A stretch of DNA of 64,000 bases from an uncultured Gellertiella sp. (GTDB lineage: Bacteria > Pseudomonadota > Alphaproteobacteria > Rhizobiales > Rhizobiaceae): assembly GCF_963457605.1 (NCBI RefSeq), contig NZ_OY735139.1:1567501-1631500 (forward strand), written 5' to 3'. The position numbers and the translations under genes are program-made. Numbering within the stretch: position 1 is the stretch's first letter; each line of letters opens with the position of its first letter. A model generated the notes under the pieces. It saw only the letters and a program-made list of their open reading frames with translations, made no database searches and had not been told where the DNA came from. This document shows, in pieces, positions 45,284-54,943 of this stretch.

Positions 45284-46891
45284 TCACATCCGGAACACGC
45301 CGAAGCGTGTCGCTTCGACCGGGGCATTGAGTGCGGCGGATAGGCTGAGGCCCAGCACCGCCCGTGTCTTCGCGGGGTCGATGATACCGTCGTCCCAGAG
45401 CCGTGCCGAGGCATAGAGCGGATGGCCCTGTTCCTCGAACTGGTCGATGACCGGCTGCCGGAACCGGGCCTCCTCTTGCGCACTCCAGCTTTTGCCCGCC
45501 CGTTCGATCTGCTCGCGCTTGACGGTGGAAAGCACGCCTGCCGCCTGCGGGCCACCCATCACCGAGATGCGGCTGTTCGGCCAGGTCCAGAGGAAACGCG
45601 GTGAATAGGCCCGGCCCGACATGCCGTAATTGCCCGCCCCGAAGGAACCGCCGATCAGCATCGTCACCTTCGGCACCGCCGTGGTCGCCACCGCTGTCAC
45701 CAGCTTGGCACCATTTTTGGCAATGCCCTCTGCCTCGTATTTCTGCCCGACCATGAAGCCGGTGATGTTTTGCAGGAAGACCAGCGGGATCCGGCGCTGC
45801 GAGCAAAGCTCGACAAAATGCGCGCCCTTCAGCGCGCTTTCGGAAAACAGCACGCCATTATTGGCGATGATGCCGACCGGAATGCCCATTACATGGGCGA
45901 AGCCGCAGACCAGCGTCGTGCCGTAACGCGCCTTGAACTCGTCGAAGCGCGAGCCATCCACCACCCGGGCGATCACTTCCCTGACATCATAGGGCTGGGT
46001 GAGCGCCGCAGGCACGATGGAAGCGATTTCTTCGGGATCATAGAGCGGATCTTCCGGCACCTGCAAAACCACATCGACGCGCTTCTGCCTGTTCAGCCCC
46101 GCCACCGCCCGGCGCACCAGCGCCAGCGCATGGGCGTCGTCTTCGGCCAGGTGATCGGCAACGCCGGAAAGCCGGGTATGCACGTCGCCGCCGCCGAGAT
46201 CCTCGGCGCTGACCTCCTCCCCGGTCGCGGCCTTGACCAGCGGCGGACCGGCGAGAAAGATCGTGCCCTGATCGCGCACGATGATAGCCTCGTCGGACAT
46301 CGCCGGCACATAGGCACCGCCCGCCGTGCAGGAGCCCATCACCGCCGCAATCTGGGCAATGCCGCGCGCCGACATCTGCGCCTGATTGTAAAAAATCCGG
46401 CCGAAGTGGTCGCGGTCGGGAAACACCTCGTCCTGGTTCGGCAGGTTGGCCCCGCCGCTGTCGACCAGATAGACACAAGCCAGATGGTTTTCCGCCGCAA
46501 TCTCCTGCGCCCGCAGATGCTTCTTGACCGTCATCGGATAATAGGTGCCACCCTTGACGGTCGCATCATTGGCAACAATCATCACCTGCTGGCCCGCAAC
46601 CCGGCCAATACCGGTGATGATGCCCGCACCCGGGCTTGCCCCGTCATAGAGCCCGTGGGCGGCGACCGCGCCGAGTTCCAGAAATGGCGAACCGGGATCG
46701 AGCAGCCGTTCCACCCGCTCGCGCGGCAGGATCTTGCCCCGGCTCTCATGCCGGGCGCGGGCCATTTCACCGCCACCCGCCTCGGCCAGCGCCACCGCCG
46801 CGCGGACTTCCGCCAGCTTGCCCTGCATCGACGCCCGGTTGACCACCGCCTCGTCGCTCTTCAGATTGAGTTTCGACCGGATGACAGCCAT
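45284..46891 (-). CDS. liuB: Methylcrotonoyl-CoA carboxylase beta subunit (carboxyltransferase)
   Basis: The 535-aa carboxyltransferase has the N-terminal half ([21 protein letters not shown]) and C-terminal half ([31 protein letters not shown]) of the family, at normal length. Its ATG overlaps the ivd stop codon by one base, and liuD starts 11 nt later, so the operon is tightly coupled. Confidence 0.95.
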   Translation of the reverse strand: MAVIRSKLNLKSDEAVVNRASMQGKLAEVRAAVALAEAGGGEMARARHESRGKILPRERVERLLDPGSPFLELGAVAAHGLYDGASPGAGIITGIGRVAGQQVMIVANDATVKGGTYYPMTVKKHLRAQEIAAENHLACVYLVDSGGANLPNQDEVFPDRDHFGRIFYNQAQMSARGIAQIAAVMGSCTAGGAYVPAMSDEAIIVRDQGTIFLAGPPLVKAATGEEVSAEDLGGGDVHTRLSGVADHLAEDDAHALALVRRAVAGLNRQKRVDVVLQVPEDPLYDPEEIASIVPAALTQPYDVREVIARVVDGSRFDEFKARYGTTLVCGFAHVMGIPVGIIANNGVLFSESALKGAHFVELCSQRRIPLVFLQNITGFMVGQKYEAEGIAKNGAKLVTAVATTAVPKVTMLIGGSFGAGNYGMSGRAYSPRFLWTWPNSRISVMGGPQAAGVLSTVKREQIERAGKSWSAQEEARFRQPVIDQFEEQGHPLYASARLWDDGIIDPAKTRAVLGLSLSAALNAPVEATRFGVFRM

Positions 46892-48054
46892 CAGGCGGTT
46901 TCCTTGAACAGTTCGCGACCGATCAGCATGCGGCGGATTTCCGAGGTGCCCGCGCCGATTTCCATCAGCTTGGCATCGCGCAGCAACCGGCCCGTCGGGT
47001 TGTCATTGATATAGCCATTGCCGCCCAGCGTCTGGATCGCCTGCAGCGCCTGCAAGGTCGCCTGTTCGGACGCATAGAGGCAGCAGGCCGCCGCATCCTG
47101 TCGGGTCACCTCGCCCCGGTCGCAGGCCCCCGCCACCGCATAGACATAGGCACGCGCCGAATTCATCGCCGTATACATGTCGGCAATCTTGGCCTGGATC
47201 AGCTGCATCTCGCCAATGGCCTGCCCGAACTGCTTGCGCTGGTGGACATAGGGCATCACCACATCAAGGCAGGCATGCATGATGCCGATCCCGATGCCCG
47301 CCAGCACCACCCGCTCATAGTCGAGCCCCGACATCAGCACCCGGACACCGCCACCGACGGTGCCCAGCACATTCTCCTCCGGCACCTCGCAGCCATCAAA
47401 CACCAGTTCGCAGGTGTTGGAGCCGCGCATCCCGAGCTTGTCGAGCTTCTGCGCCGTCGAAAAGCCCTTGAACCCCTTCTCGACCAGAAAGGCGGTAATG
47501 CCCCGGGCACCGGCACCCGGATCGGTCTTGGCATAGACCACCAGGGTTTCCGCATCCGGCCCGTTGGTGATCCACATCTTGTTGCCATCAAGCATATAGC
47601 GGTCGCCACGCTTTTCAGCCTTGAGCTTCATCGACACCACGTCAGACCCGGACCCCGGTTCCGACATGGCAAGCGCCCCGACATGCTCGCCCGAACAAAG
47701 TTTCGGCAGGTATTTCTGCTTCTGCGCCACCGTGCCGTTGCGGCTGATCTGGTTGACGCAGAGGTTCGAATGTGCCCCGTAGGACAGCGAGGTCGAGGCC
47801 GAAAACCGCGCCAGCTGCTCGACCGCAACCACATGCGCGAGATAGCCCATACCGGACCCGCCGAACTCCGGATCCGCCGTGATCCCCAGGAGCCCCAGCC
47901 CACCCAGCTCCGGCCAGAGGTCACGGGCAAATTCGTTGCTGCGGTCGATTTCGTCGGCCCGCGGCCCCAGACGCTCCCGCCCGAACCGCTCGACCGTGTC
48001 GCGCACCGCCTCAACCTCTTCGCCCAAGGGAAACCGCATCGTTGCCTGAAACAT
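46891..48054 (-). CDS. ivd: Isovaleryl-CoA dehydrogenase
   Basis: The 387-aa acyl-CoA dehydrogenase has the FAD-binding [17 protein letters not shown] and [17 protein letters not shown] segments. The catalytic Glu lies in the IVD-specific position [10 protein letters not shown] (near residue 247), and [21 protein letters not shown] is present. It oxidises isovaleryl-CoA with electrons to ETF. The start at 48054 has a strong AGGAGG-rich ribosome site. It is the first gene of the ivd-liuB-liuD-liuE-liuC operon. Confidence 0.95.
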   Translation of the reverse strand: MFQATMRFPLGEEVEAVRDTVERFGRERLGPRADEIDRSNEFARDLWPELGGLGLLGITADPEFGGSGMGYLAHVVAVEQLARFSASTSLSYGAHSNLCVNQISRNGTVAQKQKYLPKLCSGEHVGALAMSEPGSGSDVVSMKLKAEKRGDRYMLDGNKMWITNGPDAETLVVYAKTDPGAGARGITAFLVEKGFKGFSTAQKLDKLGMRGSNTCELVFDGCEVPEENVLGTVGGGVRVLMSGLDYERVVLAGIGIGIMHACLDVVMPYVHQRKQFGQAIGEMQLIQAKIADMYTAMNSARAYVYAVAGACDRGEVTRQDAAACCLYASEQATLQALQAIQTLGGNGYINDNPTGRLLRDAKLMEIGAGTSEIRRMLIGRELFKETA

Positions 48055-48122
48055 GCTCCTGCCTCCTCCATGGCCGACATTTTGCCCCGGAGCGGGAATG
48101 GCGGCGAGATCAAAAGTATTAG

Positions 48123-48138
48123 CCATTAAATTCAATGG
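48123..48138. promoter_or_regulatory. Inverted repeat upstream of the liu operon
   Basis: CCATT-AAATTC-AATGG lies about 70 nt upstream of ivd in an AT-rich promoter region. The known LiuR (MerR-type) site is different and no LiuR gene is present, so the binder is unknown. Confidence 0.25.
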
Positions 48139-48232
48139 TTTAAATTTATAGCTGATGGAAGGAAGCATGCCACAGTCCGGCATTTTTGCAAGATTGGACC
48201 GTCAGGATTTGTGTCATTTTATTGCATGTAAG

Positions 48233-48247
48233 CGCAATATTATTGCG
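48233..48247. promoter_or_regulatory. 15-bp palindrome upstream of the liu operon
   Basis: CGCAATA-T-TATTGCG is a perfect palindrome about 180 nt upstream of ivd, in the only sizeable gap of this region. A neighbouring TTGCATG...CGCAAT repeats the half-site. It is a good operator candidate for liu or for the upstream SDR transcript. Confidence 0.4.
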
Positions 48248-48317
48248 TATTTTCACGCAGATCGGCGGGAGGACCGTGGGTTCCGCCAGACAGGCCGGGA
48301 TACGGGCACTGGCCTGC

Positions 48318-49085
48318 TCAGGCCACCGTCTCGCCACCATCGACGACCAGGATCTGGCCGGTCATGTAGGAGGAGCGGTCAGAGACCAGAAACAGGATCG
48401 GCTCGACTATTTCAGATACATCCGCCCAGCGGCCGAGCGGCACCTTGTCGGCAATATAGGCTTCGATTGCCTCGCGCCCGCCCATCTGGCCGATGAAGGG
48501 CTGGTTGAACGGCGTATCCACCCAGCCCGGGCACAGCGCATTCACCCGGATTCCGAAGCGGGCATAATCGCCCGCCATCTGCCGGGTCATGGCGATGACG
48601 GCATGTTTCGAGGTCGTATAGGCGATCATCTCGCGGTCATAGAGCACGCCGGACGAGGAGGACGTGTTGAGAATGACGCCCTTCTTCTGCTGCTTCATGA
48701 TCGGCGCGACCAGCCGGGCTGCCATGAAATGTGCCCGCACATTCAGCGTCCAGGAGCGGTCGAAGCCCGAGATTGCCACAGTTTCCAGCGTGCCCGCCAC
48801 CTGCGCACCGGCGTGGTTATGGAGAATGTCGATCCGTCCGTGGCGGGCGGCGATATCGCCGATCGCGGTTTCGAGCGCGCCGTCATCCGTCACATCCAGT
48901 GATGCGATTTCGCCACGTCCGCCGGCCTTGCCGATCAACTCCAGCGTTTCCTCCGCACGGTCGCGGCTGAGGTCGATGACGACAACAAAAGCCCCCTCCT
49001 CCGCCATCCGGATTGCCCCGGCCTGGCCAATGCCCGAGCCCGCCCCGGTGACCAGCGCAACGCGACCTTCAAGGATTCCGCTCAT
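48318..49085 (-). CDS. SDR-family oxidoreductase
   Basis: The 255-aa enzyme has TGAGSGIGQ (residues 14-22), HNHAG in place of NNAG, and the S-Y-K triad in NTSSSSGVLYDREMIAYTTSKHAV. The C-terminus YMTGQILVVDGGE is classical. It lies 14 nt after the PotC-like permease gene and is the last gene of the ABC transporter operon, so it probably acts on the imported compound or its product. Confidence 0.88.
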   Translation of the reverse strand: MSGILEGRVALVTGAGSGIGQAGAIRMAEEGAFVVVIDLSRDRAEETLELIGKAGGRGEIASLDVTDDGALETAIGDIAARHGRIDILHNHAGAQVAGTLETVAISGFDRSWTLNVRAHFMAARLVAPIMKQQKKGVILNTSSSSGVLYDREMIAYTTSKHAVIAMTRQMAGDYARFGIRVNALCPGWVDTPFNQPFIGQMGGREAIEAYIADKVPLGRWADVSEIVEPILFLVSDRSSYMTGQILVVDGGETVA

Positions 49086-49099
49086 CTCAGTTCATCCAT

Positions 49100-49912
49100 T
49101 CACGGCGTTTGGGTCCGGTCGCGCATCAGGAAGCGCGCCGACAGGATCAGGATCAGCGATGCGGTGAGCACGATGGCGGCAATCGCATTGATTTCCGGCG
49201 TCACCCCCCGGCGGATCGAGGCAAAGACATAGATCGGCAGGGTGGTCTTCGCGCCTGCGACAAAGAAGGCGATGATGAAATCATCGAACGAGAAGGTGAA
49301 GGCGAGCAGGAAGCCCGCCAGTACCGAGGGCAGGATCTGCGGCAGGACGATCTGCCAGAAGGTGGTCATCGGCGTCGCATAGAGATCGCTCGATGCCTCG
49401 ACGATATCGCGCCCGAGGCTGGCGATCCGGGCTTTGACGATCATCGTCACCAGCGCCATGGTGAACAGGCCGTGCGCCGCGATGATCGATCCGAAGCCAA
49501 GCGCCAGACGCGGCGGCTGATCACCCGGCCAGAGAGAGGCGATCAGCGCATTGGCAAGGCCGAAGACTTCGACCAGCGCCACCAGTGTCGCGATGCCGAT
49601 CACCACGCCGGGCACGACGATGGCGGCGGCAAACAGCGCGTCGAAGACCGCACGCAGCTTCGGCGTCACCCGTTCGAGGCCAAGGGCTGCCATGGTGCCG
49701 AACAGGGTGGCCAGCGCCGCACTGGTCAATCCGACGATCAGGCTGTTTTCCAGCGCCTCCATCAGGAAGGCGTTGGACAGCGCCTTGCCGTACCATTCGA
49801 CGGAGAATCCCTTGAACTCGCTGGCATTGCGTCCGGAATTGAACGAAAACAGCAGGATCAGCGCGATCGGCGTATAGAGAAAGACATAGACGGAGGTGAC
49901 GAAGGCGCGCAT
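49100..49912 (-). CDS. ABC transporter permease, PotC-type
   Basis: The 270-aa inner-membrane protein has six predicted segments and the permease EAA-type loop (EASSDLYATPMTTFWQIVLPQILPSVL). FSFDDFIIAFFVAGA is highly typical of PotC. The start at 49912 overlaps the PotB-type stop by one base. It forms the channel with the 49912-50778 product. Confidence 0.9.
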   Translation of the reverse strand: MRAFVTSVYVFLYTPIALILLFSFNSGRNASEFKGFSVEWYGKALSNAFLMEALENSLIVGLTSAALATLFGTMAALGLERVTPKLRAVFDALFAAAIVVPGVVIGIATLVALVEVFGLANALIASLWPGDQPPRLALGFGSIIAAHGLFTMALVTMIVKARIASLGRDIVEASSDLYATPMTTFWQIVLPQILPSVLAGFLLAFTFSFDDFIIAFFVAGAKTTLPIYVFASIRRGVTPEINAIAAIVLTASLILILSARFLMRDRTQTP

Positions 49913-50778
49913 CAGACGAGATCCACCTGTCTTGTACCGGCAAAGCGCCAGGCGATGCGCATGGCGATCATCAGCACCAGCACCACCACGACGACAAGCG
50001 TCACGGCGATGGCCGAGCCGAAGGGCCAGTTGCGCGATTGAAGGAACAGATCGACCAGCGCATTGCCGATGAAGAACACCTTGCCGCCGCCGAGCAGCTG
50101 CGGGATCAGGTATTCGCCGAGCAGCAGGATCGTCACCAGCGCCAGCCCGGTCATCACGCCCGGCAGCGACAGCGGCACGGTGATGCCGAAAAAGGTCGAG
50201 ACGGGTCTGGCACCGAGATCGGCGGAGGCTTCCAGCAGGCGGCGATCCAGCTTTTCGAGGCTGACATAGATCGGCATGATCATCAGCGGCAGATAGCCAT
50301 AGACGATGCCGAGCAACACCGCGCCGGGCGTATTGATCAGCCGGACATTCTCGATGCCGACAAGCTCCAGCAGATGCGGAATGCCGCGGGCGCCGAGCAG
50401 ATACATCCAGGCATAGGTGCGCACCAGCAGGCTGGTCCAGAACGGCACAACCACCAGCGACACCAGCAGCAGCCGGTGGCGCGGCGAGGCCTTGACCGCG
50501 AGATAATAGGCAACGGGATAGGCAATCAGCAGGCAGGCCAGCGCACCGGCAGGGGCCAAAAGCAGCGTGTTGACGAAAGCCTGGGCCCGCGAGCCGAGAC
50601 TGGCAAACTGCTCGAAGGTAAATGCCGCCTGATAGCCGCCTTCCGGCGCCCGCTTGCCGAGCGAAAACACCACGATGGCGACGAAGGGCAGCACCAGGAA
50701 GATGAACAGCCACAGGCCCGCAGGCCCGACAAGGGCGAGCGTCACCAGCTTTTTCTTGGTTTCCTGTCGAAGGGCCAT
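49912..50778 (-). CDS. ABC transporter permease, PotB-type
   Basis: The 288-aa permease has six predicted membrane segments and an EAA loop (EASADLGARPVSTFFGITVPLSLPGVM). It pairs with the PotC-type permease. The gene follows the binding-protein gene after 101 nt, a somewhat larger gap than elsewhere in the operon. Confidence 0.9.
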   Translation of the reverse strand: MALRQETKKKLVTLALVGPAGLWLFIFLVLPFVAIVVFSLGKRAPEGGYQAAFTFEQFASLGSRAQAFVNTLLLAPAGALACLLIAYPVAYYLAVKASPRHRLLLVSLVVVPFWTSLLVRTYAWMYLLGARGIPHLLELVGIENVRLINTPGAVLLGIVYGYLPLMIMPIYVSLEKLDRRLLEASADLGARPVSTFFGITVPLSLPGVMTGLALVTILLLGEYLIPQLLGGGKVFFIGNALVDLFLQSRNWPFGSAIAVTLVVVVVLVLMIAMRIAWRFAGTRQVDLV

Positions 50779-50879
50779 CGGTCTGTCCTGGAGGGGTTCC
50801 GGGGAAAGGCAGGTTCAGGGAGCAAATCCCGCGTCCACTCCGCCCGGGCCAGAAGTCCGGGCGGAAGGGTGCGGCTGGA

Positions 50880-52043
50880 TCAGGCCGATTTGAACCGTGC
50901 CATCAGTTCGGCACGGCCGGGATCGGTCAGCGTCACGGCGGCACCGAATTCCAGCGGCGTCAGCGAGGCTTCGTCGGGATAGACGATCTTGTTCGACGTC
51001 ACTTCGGCGGGCAGCAGTTTCAGAACCCGGCTGTCGGTGGTCGGCGCACCATTGGCGATATGTTCCTTCACCGCATTGGCGGGGTCCATCAGGTAGTTGA
51101 GCAATGCGTAGCCCGCCGCCTTGTTGGGCGCATCCTTCGGAATGGCGTAATAGTCCGTCCAGATCTCGCCGCCATCGGTGCCGAGCACATAGGCAATTTC
51201 CGGCATGTCGCGGGCAAGCTGCGCACCGTCATTGGTCCAGCACATGGTCATCCAGGCATCGGTGGAGCGCATCGAGGGCTGGTAGTCGCTGTTGATGGCG
51301 AAGAGGTGCGGCTTCACCTTGATCAGCAACTCCTCGGCCTTGGCCAGTTCCTCCGCGTTGATCGAGTTGAAGTCATAGCCGAGCGACACCAGCGCGCTGC
51401 CGATGGTGGTCAGCTGATAGTCATGCACCATGGCGCGGCCATCGGCTTCCGTCTGGGCGATCTCGAAGAAATCCTTCCAGGTCTTCATCGGCGTCTTGAT
51501 CTTGCCCGTATTCACCGAGAAACCGGTCGTGCCCCAGTTCTTCGGCAGGGCATAGGTCTTGCCACCGATCTTGCCCTGATCGGTAAAGCGCGGATTTTCC
51601 GTTGCCTGGCTGAAATTCGGGATCTTCGCGAGATCGAGCTCCTCGATCAGTCCGAGCTTCTGATAGGTGGAAATCGTGTAATTGGTCGGCACGAACAGCG
51701 ACCAGCCGGAGGCACCCGCCTGGATCTTGGCGAGCATCTCCTCGTTCGAGCCGAAGACGTTGACCGAAACGGCGACGCCGGTGGCCGCCTTGAAATTTTC
51801 GAAGGTGGCGGGATCGTGATAGTTCGGCCAGGTGGCAATCGACATCTGGGTGCCGAGATCCTCGCCCGCATAGGCCGAGGCATTGAAGGCACCGGGAAAA
51901 CGGGTGAGCACCGAGGCCGCAAGCCCAAGCCCGGTCACCCCGAGAAAATGTCGCCGGGTCACCGAGCCCTTGCGCAGGCGCTGGAATTCGTCGGTCAGGC
52001 GTGCGGCGGTGATCGGGGCGTTTTCGTCATGCGTCTTGGCCAT
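50880..52043 (-). CDS. Extracellular solute-binding protein, PotD/PotF-type, with Tat signal
   Basis: The 387-aa protein begins with a cytoplasmic lead and a twin-arginine signal (SVTRRHFLGVTGLGLAASV, RR at 30-31), then the binding-protein fold. It has IATWPNYHDPATFENFKAATG, SNYTIS-like SLFVPTNYTIS and DAWMTMCWTNDG. The PotD/PotF family binds polyamines, opines and related cations. The start at 52043 has AAGGGA upstream; the longer frame to 52094 is less likely. The exact ligand cannot be read from sequence. Confidence 0.9.
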   Translation of the reverse strand: MAKTHDENAPITAARLTDEFQRLRKGSVTRRHFLGVTGLGLAASVLTRFPGAFNASAYAGEDLGTQMSIATWPNYHDPATFENFKAATGVAVSVNVFGSNEEMLAKIQAGASGWSLFVPTNYTISTYQKLGLIEELDLAKIPNFSQATENPRFTDQGKIGGKTYALPKNWGTTGFSVNTGKIKTPMKTWKDFFEIAQTEADGRAMVHDYQLTTIGSALVSLGYDFNSINAEELAKAEELLIKVKPHLFAINSDYQPSMRSTDAWMTMCWTNDGAQLARDMPEIAYVLGTDGGEIWTDYYAIPKDAPNKAAGYALLNYLMDPANAVKEHIANGAPTTDSRVLKLLPAEVTSNKIVYPDEASLTPLEFGAAVTLTDPGRAELMARFKSA

Positions 52044-52065
52044 GGTTCTGTTCCCTTGTCTTGGT

Positions 52066-53295
52066 TCAGGCTGCTTCGGATGCACTAAAGACATGCGCGG
52101 CGGCGGGATCGAAGATCAGCCGCACCGCGTCACCGGGTGCAGCAAGTCCGCTATCCCCGGGCGCAGCAACTCCGCTGCTCCCGGGCGCAGCAACTCCGCT
52201 GCTCCCGGGCGCAGCAACTCCGCTGCTCCCGGGCGCAGCAACACCGCTGCTCCCGGGCGCAGCAACTCCGCTGTTCCCCAGCGCGCCGCGATCCGTGGTG
52301 ATCAGGAAATCCCCGAGACCGGCCACGGCCACCGCATATTCGACACCGGAGCCGAGAAAGATCCGGTGAGTGACTGTTCCTGCAAGCGCTGTCTGCCCGG
52401 CCCCTTCGGCCGAGGCCGCCGGCACCAGCCGGATTGCTTCGGGGCGCAGCGCCAGGGTCACGGACCCTTGCGCAAGGGAGGGCCTTTCCGGCACGCGCAA
52501 CGCCGAACCGTCGGCAAGGCGGATGGTGGCGTGGTCCGCCTCGAGCGTTGCGGACAGGCGATTGGTCTTGCCGACGAAATCGGCCACAAACAGATCGGCT
52601 GGATGGTCATAGACCTCTTCCGGCGTTCCGAGCTGGCGGATCCGCCCGGCGCTCATCACGCAGACCTGATCGGCCATCGACAGCGCCTCTTCCTGATCAT
52701 GGGTGACCAGCACGAAGGTAATGCCCAGCTCCCTTTGCAGGGTCTGCAATTCGATCTGCATGGCCGAGCGCAATTTCTTGTCGAGGGCAGCCAGCGGTTC
52801 GTCGAGCAGAAGCACGGAAGGGCGATTGACGATGGCGCGGGCGAGCGCCACGCGCTGCTGCTGGCCCCCCGACATTTCATGGGTGCGGCGCGCGGCAAAA
52901 CCGTCGAGGCGCACCATCGCCAGCGCCTCTGCGACCCGTCGCCGGACTTCGGCGTCGCCAATGCGGGGCCGCATCTGCCTCAGCCCATAGGCGACATTCT
53001 GTTCGACATTGAAATGCGGAAACAGCGCATAGTGCTGGAACACCATGTTGACCGGACGCCGATAGGCCGGAACGCCGTTCATCTCCCGCCCGTCGATCCG
53101 CACCGTGCCTTCGGACGGCTGTTCGAAACCGCCGATCATCCGCAGACAGGTGGTCTTGCCGCAGCCGGACGGGCCGAGCAGGGCCAGAAACGACCCTTTG
53201 GGAACGGCAAGATTGATGTCGCGCACCGCCGTCACCGCGCCATAGGCCTTGGTGACCCCCCGAAACTCGATATCGTCAGACTGAGCGATTGCCAC
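52066..53295 (-). CDS. ABC transporter ATP-binding protein, PotA-type, with repeat-expanded C-terminus
   Basis: The 409-aa ATPase has Walker A GPSGCGKTT (about residues 42-50), the signature MSGGQQQRVALARA, Walker B LLLDEP and the H-loop in LVTHDQEEAL. A C-terminal TOBE-type regulatory domain follows. Residues about 339-386 are six tandem copies of an octapeptide, GSSGVAAP, inserted between the last strands of that domain and encoded by a 24-bp minisatellite. Without it the protein would have the usual length of about 360. It starts the transporter operon and is divergent from the LuxR-type regulator. Confidence 0.92.
   Translation of the reverse strand: MAIAQSDDIEFRGVTKAYGAVTAVRDINLAVPKGSFLALLGPSGCGKTTCLRMIGGFEQPSEGTVRIDGREMNGVPAYRRPVNMVFQHYALFPHFNVEQNVAYGLRQMRPRIGDAEVRRRVAEALAMVRLDGFAARRTHEMSGGQQQRVALARAIVNRPSVLLLDEPLAALDKKLRSAMQIELQTLQRELGITFVLVTHDQEEALSMADQVCVMSAGRIRQLGTPEEVYDHPADLFVADFVGKTNRLSATLEADHATIRLADGSALRVPERPSLAQGSVTLALRPEAIRLVPAASAEGAGQTALAGTVTHRIFLGSGVEYAVAVAGLGDFLITTDRGALGNSGVAAPGSSGVAAPGSSGVAAPGSSGVAAPGSSGVAAPGDSGLAAPGDAVRLIFDPAAAHVFSASEAA
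52139..52282 (-). repeat. In-frame 24-bp minisatellite, six copies
   Basis: Six head-to-tail 24-bp units at 52139, 52163, 52187, 52211, 52235 and 52259. Three central units are identical; the fifth differs by one base and the outer ones by a few. The unit length is a multiple of three, so copy-number change keeps the ATPase frame open. The central identity implies recent expansion. Confidence 0.95.
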
Positions 53296-53382
53296 GGCTG
53301 CTCCCCATTATGATTTCGGTCTGACGATCTTTGCCGCCTTGCCCCTTTTCTGCCCGAAAGACTAGCGGTAGCGAACTTGTGT

Positions 53383-53441
53383 GGTATATACCCCGAAAGA
53401 GGTATTTTAGCGGAATTTTTCTCTCCGGAGATATATACTCC
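53383..53441. promoter_or_regulatory. TATATA-cored palindromes between ABC operon and LuxR gene
   Basis: GGTATATACC (53383-53392) is a perfect palindrome, and GGAGATATATACTCC (53427-53441) is a near-perfect one, 35 nt further. Both lie in the divergent region between the transporter operon and the LuxR-type gene and share a TATATA core. They are candidate LuxR-type operators, or could be -10 elements of the two promoters. Confidence 0.4.
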
Positions 53442-53519
53442 TCTTCCGCCGCCTGAATACGGGCAGGGCAGGAATCACGGACCGGTTTGCCCTTCTGGCA
53501 AGCCTGAAGGCGAGAACGG

Positions 53520-54335
53520 ATGAGTGTGGACCTCGATGCCCTGTTCAAGGCCCTGACACCGCTGATCGGCCGGTCCGGTGACACGGACCGCGAGATCGGC
53601 GAGCATTTCCGCCAGATGGTGGGTGCGCTGGTCCGTTTCGATCATCTCGTGGTCTTCGCCTATCGCGATGCCGCCCCACCGGTCGAACTCTACAGCACAT
53701 TCAACGCGGAAGAGCGGATCATCTATGTCACGCTCTATCAGGAAGGCCCCTATCTGCTTGACCCCTTCTACCACACCGCAAGGCAGGGGCGGGCAGGCGT
53801 GTTCCGGATGCGCGAACTTGCGCCCGACCGGTTCTTTTCCAGCGAATATTACCGGAGCTACTACATGCAGACCGGGCTTGCCGAGGAAATCGGTTTCTTC
53901 GTACCGCTCGGGGATGGCACAACCGTCGTGCTCTCGCTGATGCGCCGGGAAAGGGCTGGCCCCTTTCCAGCATCCGAATTTTCAGTGCTGCGCAAGGCCG
54001 AGCCGCTGGTCGCAAGCATTGTCCGGCATGGCTGGACGGATCTTGCGGCACGTTTTGTCGCCGAAAGGCAAAGACGGGGCAGGCGCGGACGCAAGGGCAG
54101 ACATCCGGGCGACGGCGCGGCCAGCGATGCGGGAACCTGGCGCGACCTGAAGCTCACCAGCCGCGAGACGGCGATCATCGATCTGGTGCTGCAGGGCCAT
54201 TCCTCGGAATCCATCGGCCTGAAGCTCAACATCTCCACCGGAACCGTCAAGGTGCACCGCCGCAATGTCTATCGAAAGCTCGGCATTTCCTCCCAGACCC
54301 AATTGCTGTCGATCTACCTCAAGACCCTGATCTGA
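53520..54335 (+). CDS. LuxR-type helix-turn-helix transcriptional regulator
   Basis: The 271-aa protein has an N-terminal sensory region (about residues 1-175) with no recognised autoinducer-binding motif. A basic linker (RQRRGRRGRKGRH) leads to a C-terminal LuxR helix-turn-helix (about 209-268, LTSRETAIIDLVLQGHSSESIGLKLNIS then TVKVHRRNVYRKL). It is a LuxR solo: no synthase gene is near. Divergence from the PotABCD-type operon suggests it controls that transporter. Its last 22 nt overlap the convergent gluconokinase gene. Confidence 0.85.
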   Translation: MSVDLDALFKALTPLIGRSGDTDREIGEHFRQMVGALVRFDHLVVFAYRDAAPPVELYSTFNAEERIIYVTLYQEGPYLLDPFYHTARQGRAGVFRMRELAPDRFFSSEYYRSYYMQTGLAEEIGFFVPLGDGTTVVLSLMRRERAGPFPASEFSVLRKAEPLVASIVRHGWTDLAARFVAERQRRGRRGRKGRHPGDGAASDAGTWRDLKLTSRETAIIDLVLQGHSSESIGLKLNISTGTVKVHRRNVYRKLGISSQTQLLSIYLKTLI

Positions 54336-54856
54336 TCGAGCCCACGCAGGATATCCGCAAGGATGGCATCCAGTGGCTGGTCGATATCGACGGTGACGGA
54401 CAGTTCATCCGCGCCTGGCGGCTGAAGCGTGGCGAACTGGCTGTCGAGCAGGCTTGTCGGCATGAAATGGCCCTGTCTTGCGCCCATCCGCCCTTCGATC
54501 ACCACGCGGCTGCCATGGAGGTGGATGAACACGACATCGTCACCCGCCTGTTGCCGTATCCGGTCCCGGTAGATCCGCTTCAGCGCGGAACAGCCGACGA
54601 TCACCGGACGCTCCGCCTTGCACAGGATATCCGCCACCCGCGCAAACCACGGCCAGCGATCCTCATCCTCCAGCGGCAGTCCAGCCGACATTTTTGCAAT
54701 ATTTTCCAGCGGATGCAGCTTGTCTCCCTCGCAGTAGACCGCGCCGGTACGCATTGCAAAGGCCTCTCCGACCGAGGATTTTCCGCAGCCCGACACGCCC
54801 ATCAGCACCATGCGGCAGGGCAGGTCATGGCGAGGATTCGATTCAGGTGTCGTCAT
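54314..54856 (-). CDS. gntK: Gluconokinase
   Basis: The 180-aa P-loop kinase has the Walker A motif MGVSGCGKSSVG near residue 20, EGDKLHP, GLPLEDEDRWPW, CSALKRIYRDRIR and the HFMPTSLLDSQFATLQPP block, all diagnostic of GntK. It makes 6-phosphogluconate. ATG 54856 with AAAGG upstream is chosen over an open frame to 54919. It is the last gene of the RpiR-type cluster, 87 nt after the MFS gene. Confidence 0.93.
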   Translation of the reverse strand: MTTPESNPRHDLPCRMVLMGVSGCGKSSVGEAFAMRTGAVYCEGDKLHPLENIAKMSAGLPLEDEDRWPWFARVADILCKAERPVIVGCSALKRIYRDRIRQQAGDDVVFIHLHGSRVVIEGRMGARQGHFMPTSLLDSQFATLQPPGADELSVTVDIDQPLDAILADILRGLDQIRVLR

Positions 54857-54943
54857 GGGCCTTTGTCCGTACACAAAAAGAGCGACGCCAATACAGCAAT
54901 CAATGCGGGAACCCGACAACAGGCAGCCGACACCCGCATGTGA

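Noticed and set aside
44085-45416. 443-codon plus-strand frame over liuD
   Set aside because: Shadow frame; liuD has full biotin carboxylase motifs.
52139-52282. Repeat array considered as CRISPR
   Set aside because: Units abut without spacers and lie in frame inside an ABC ATPase gene.
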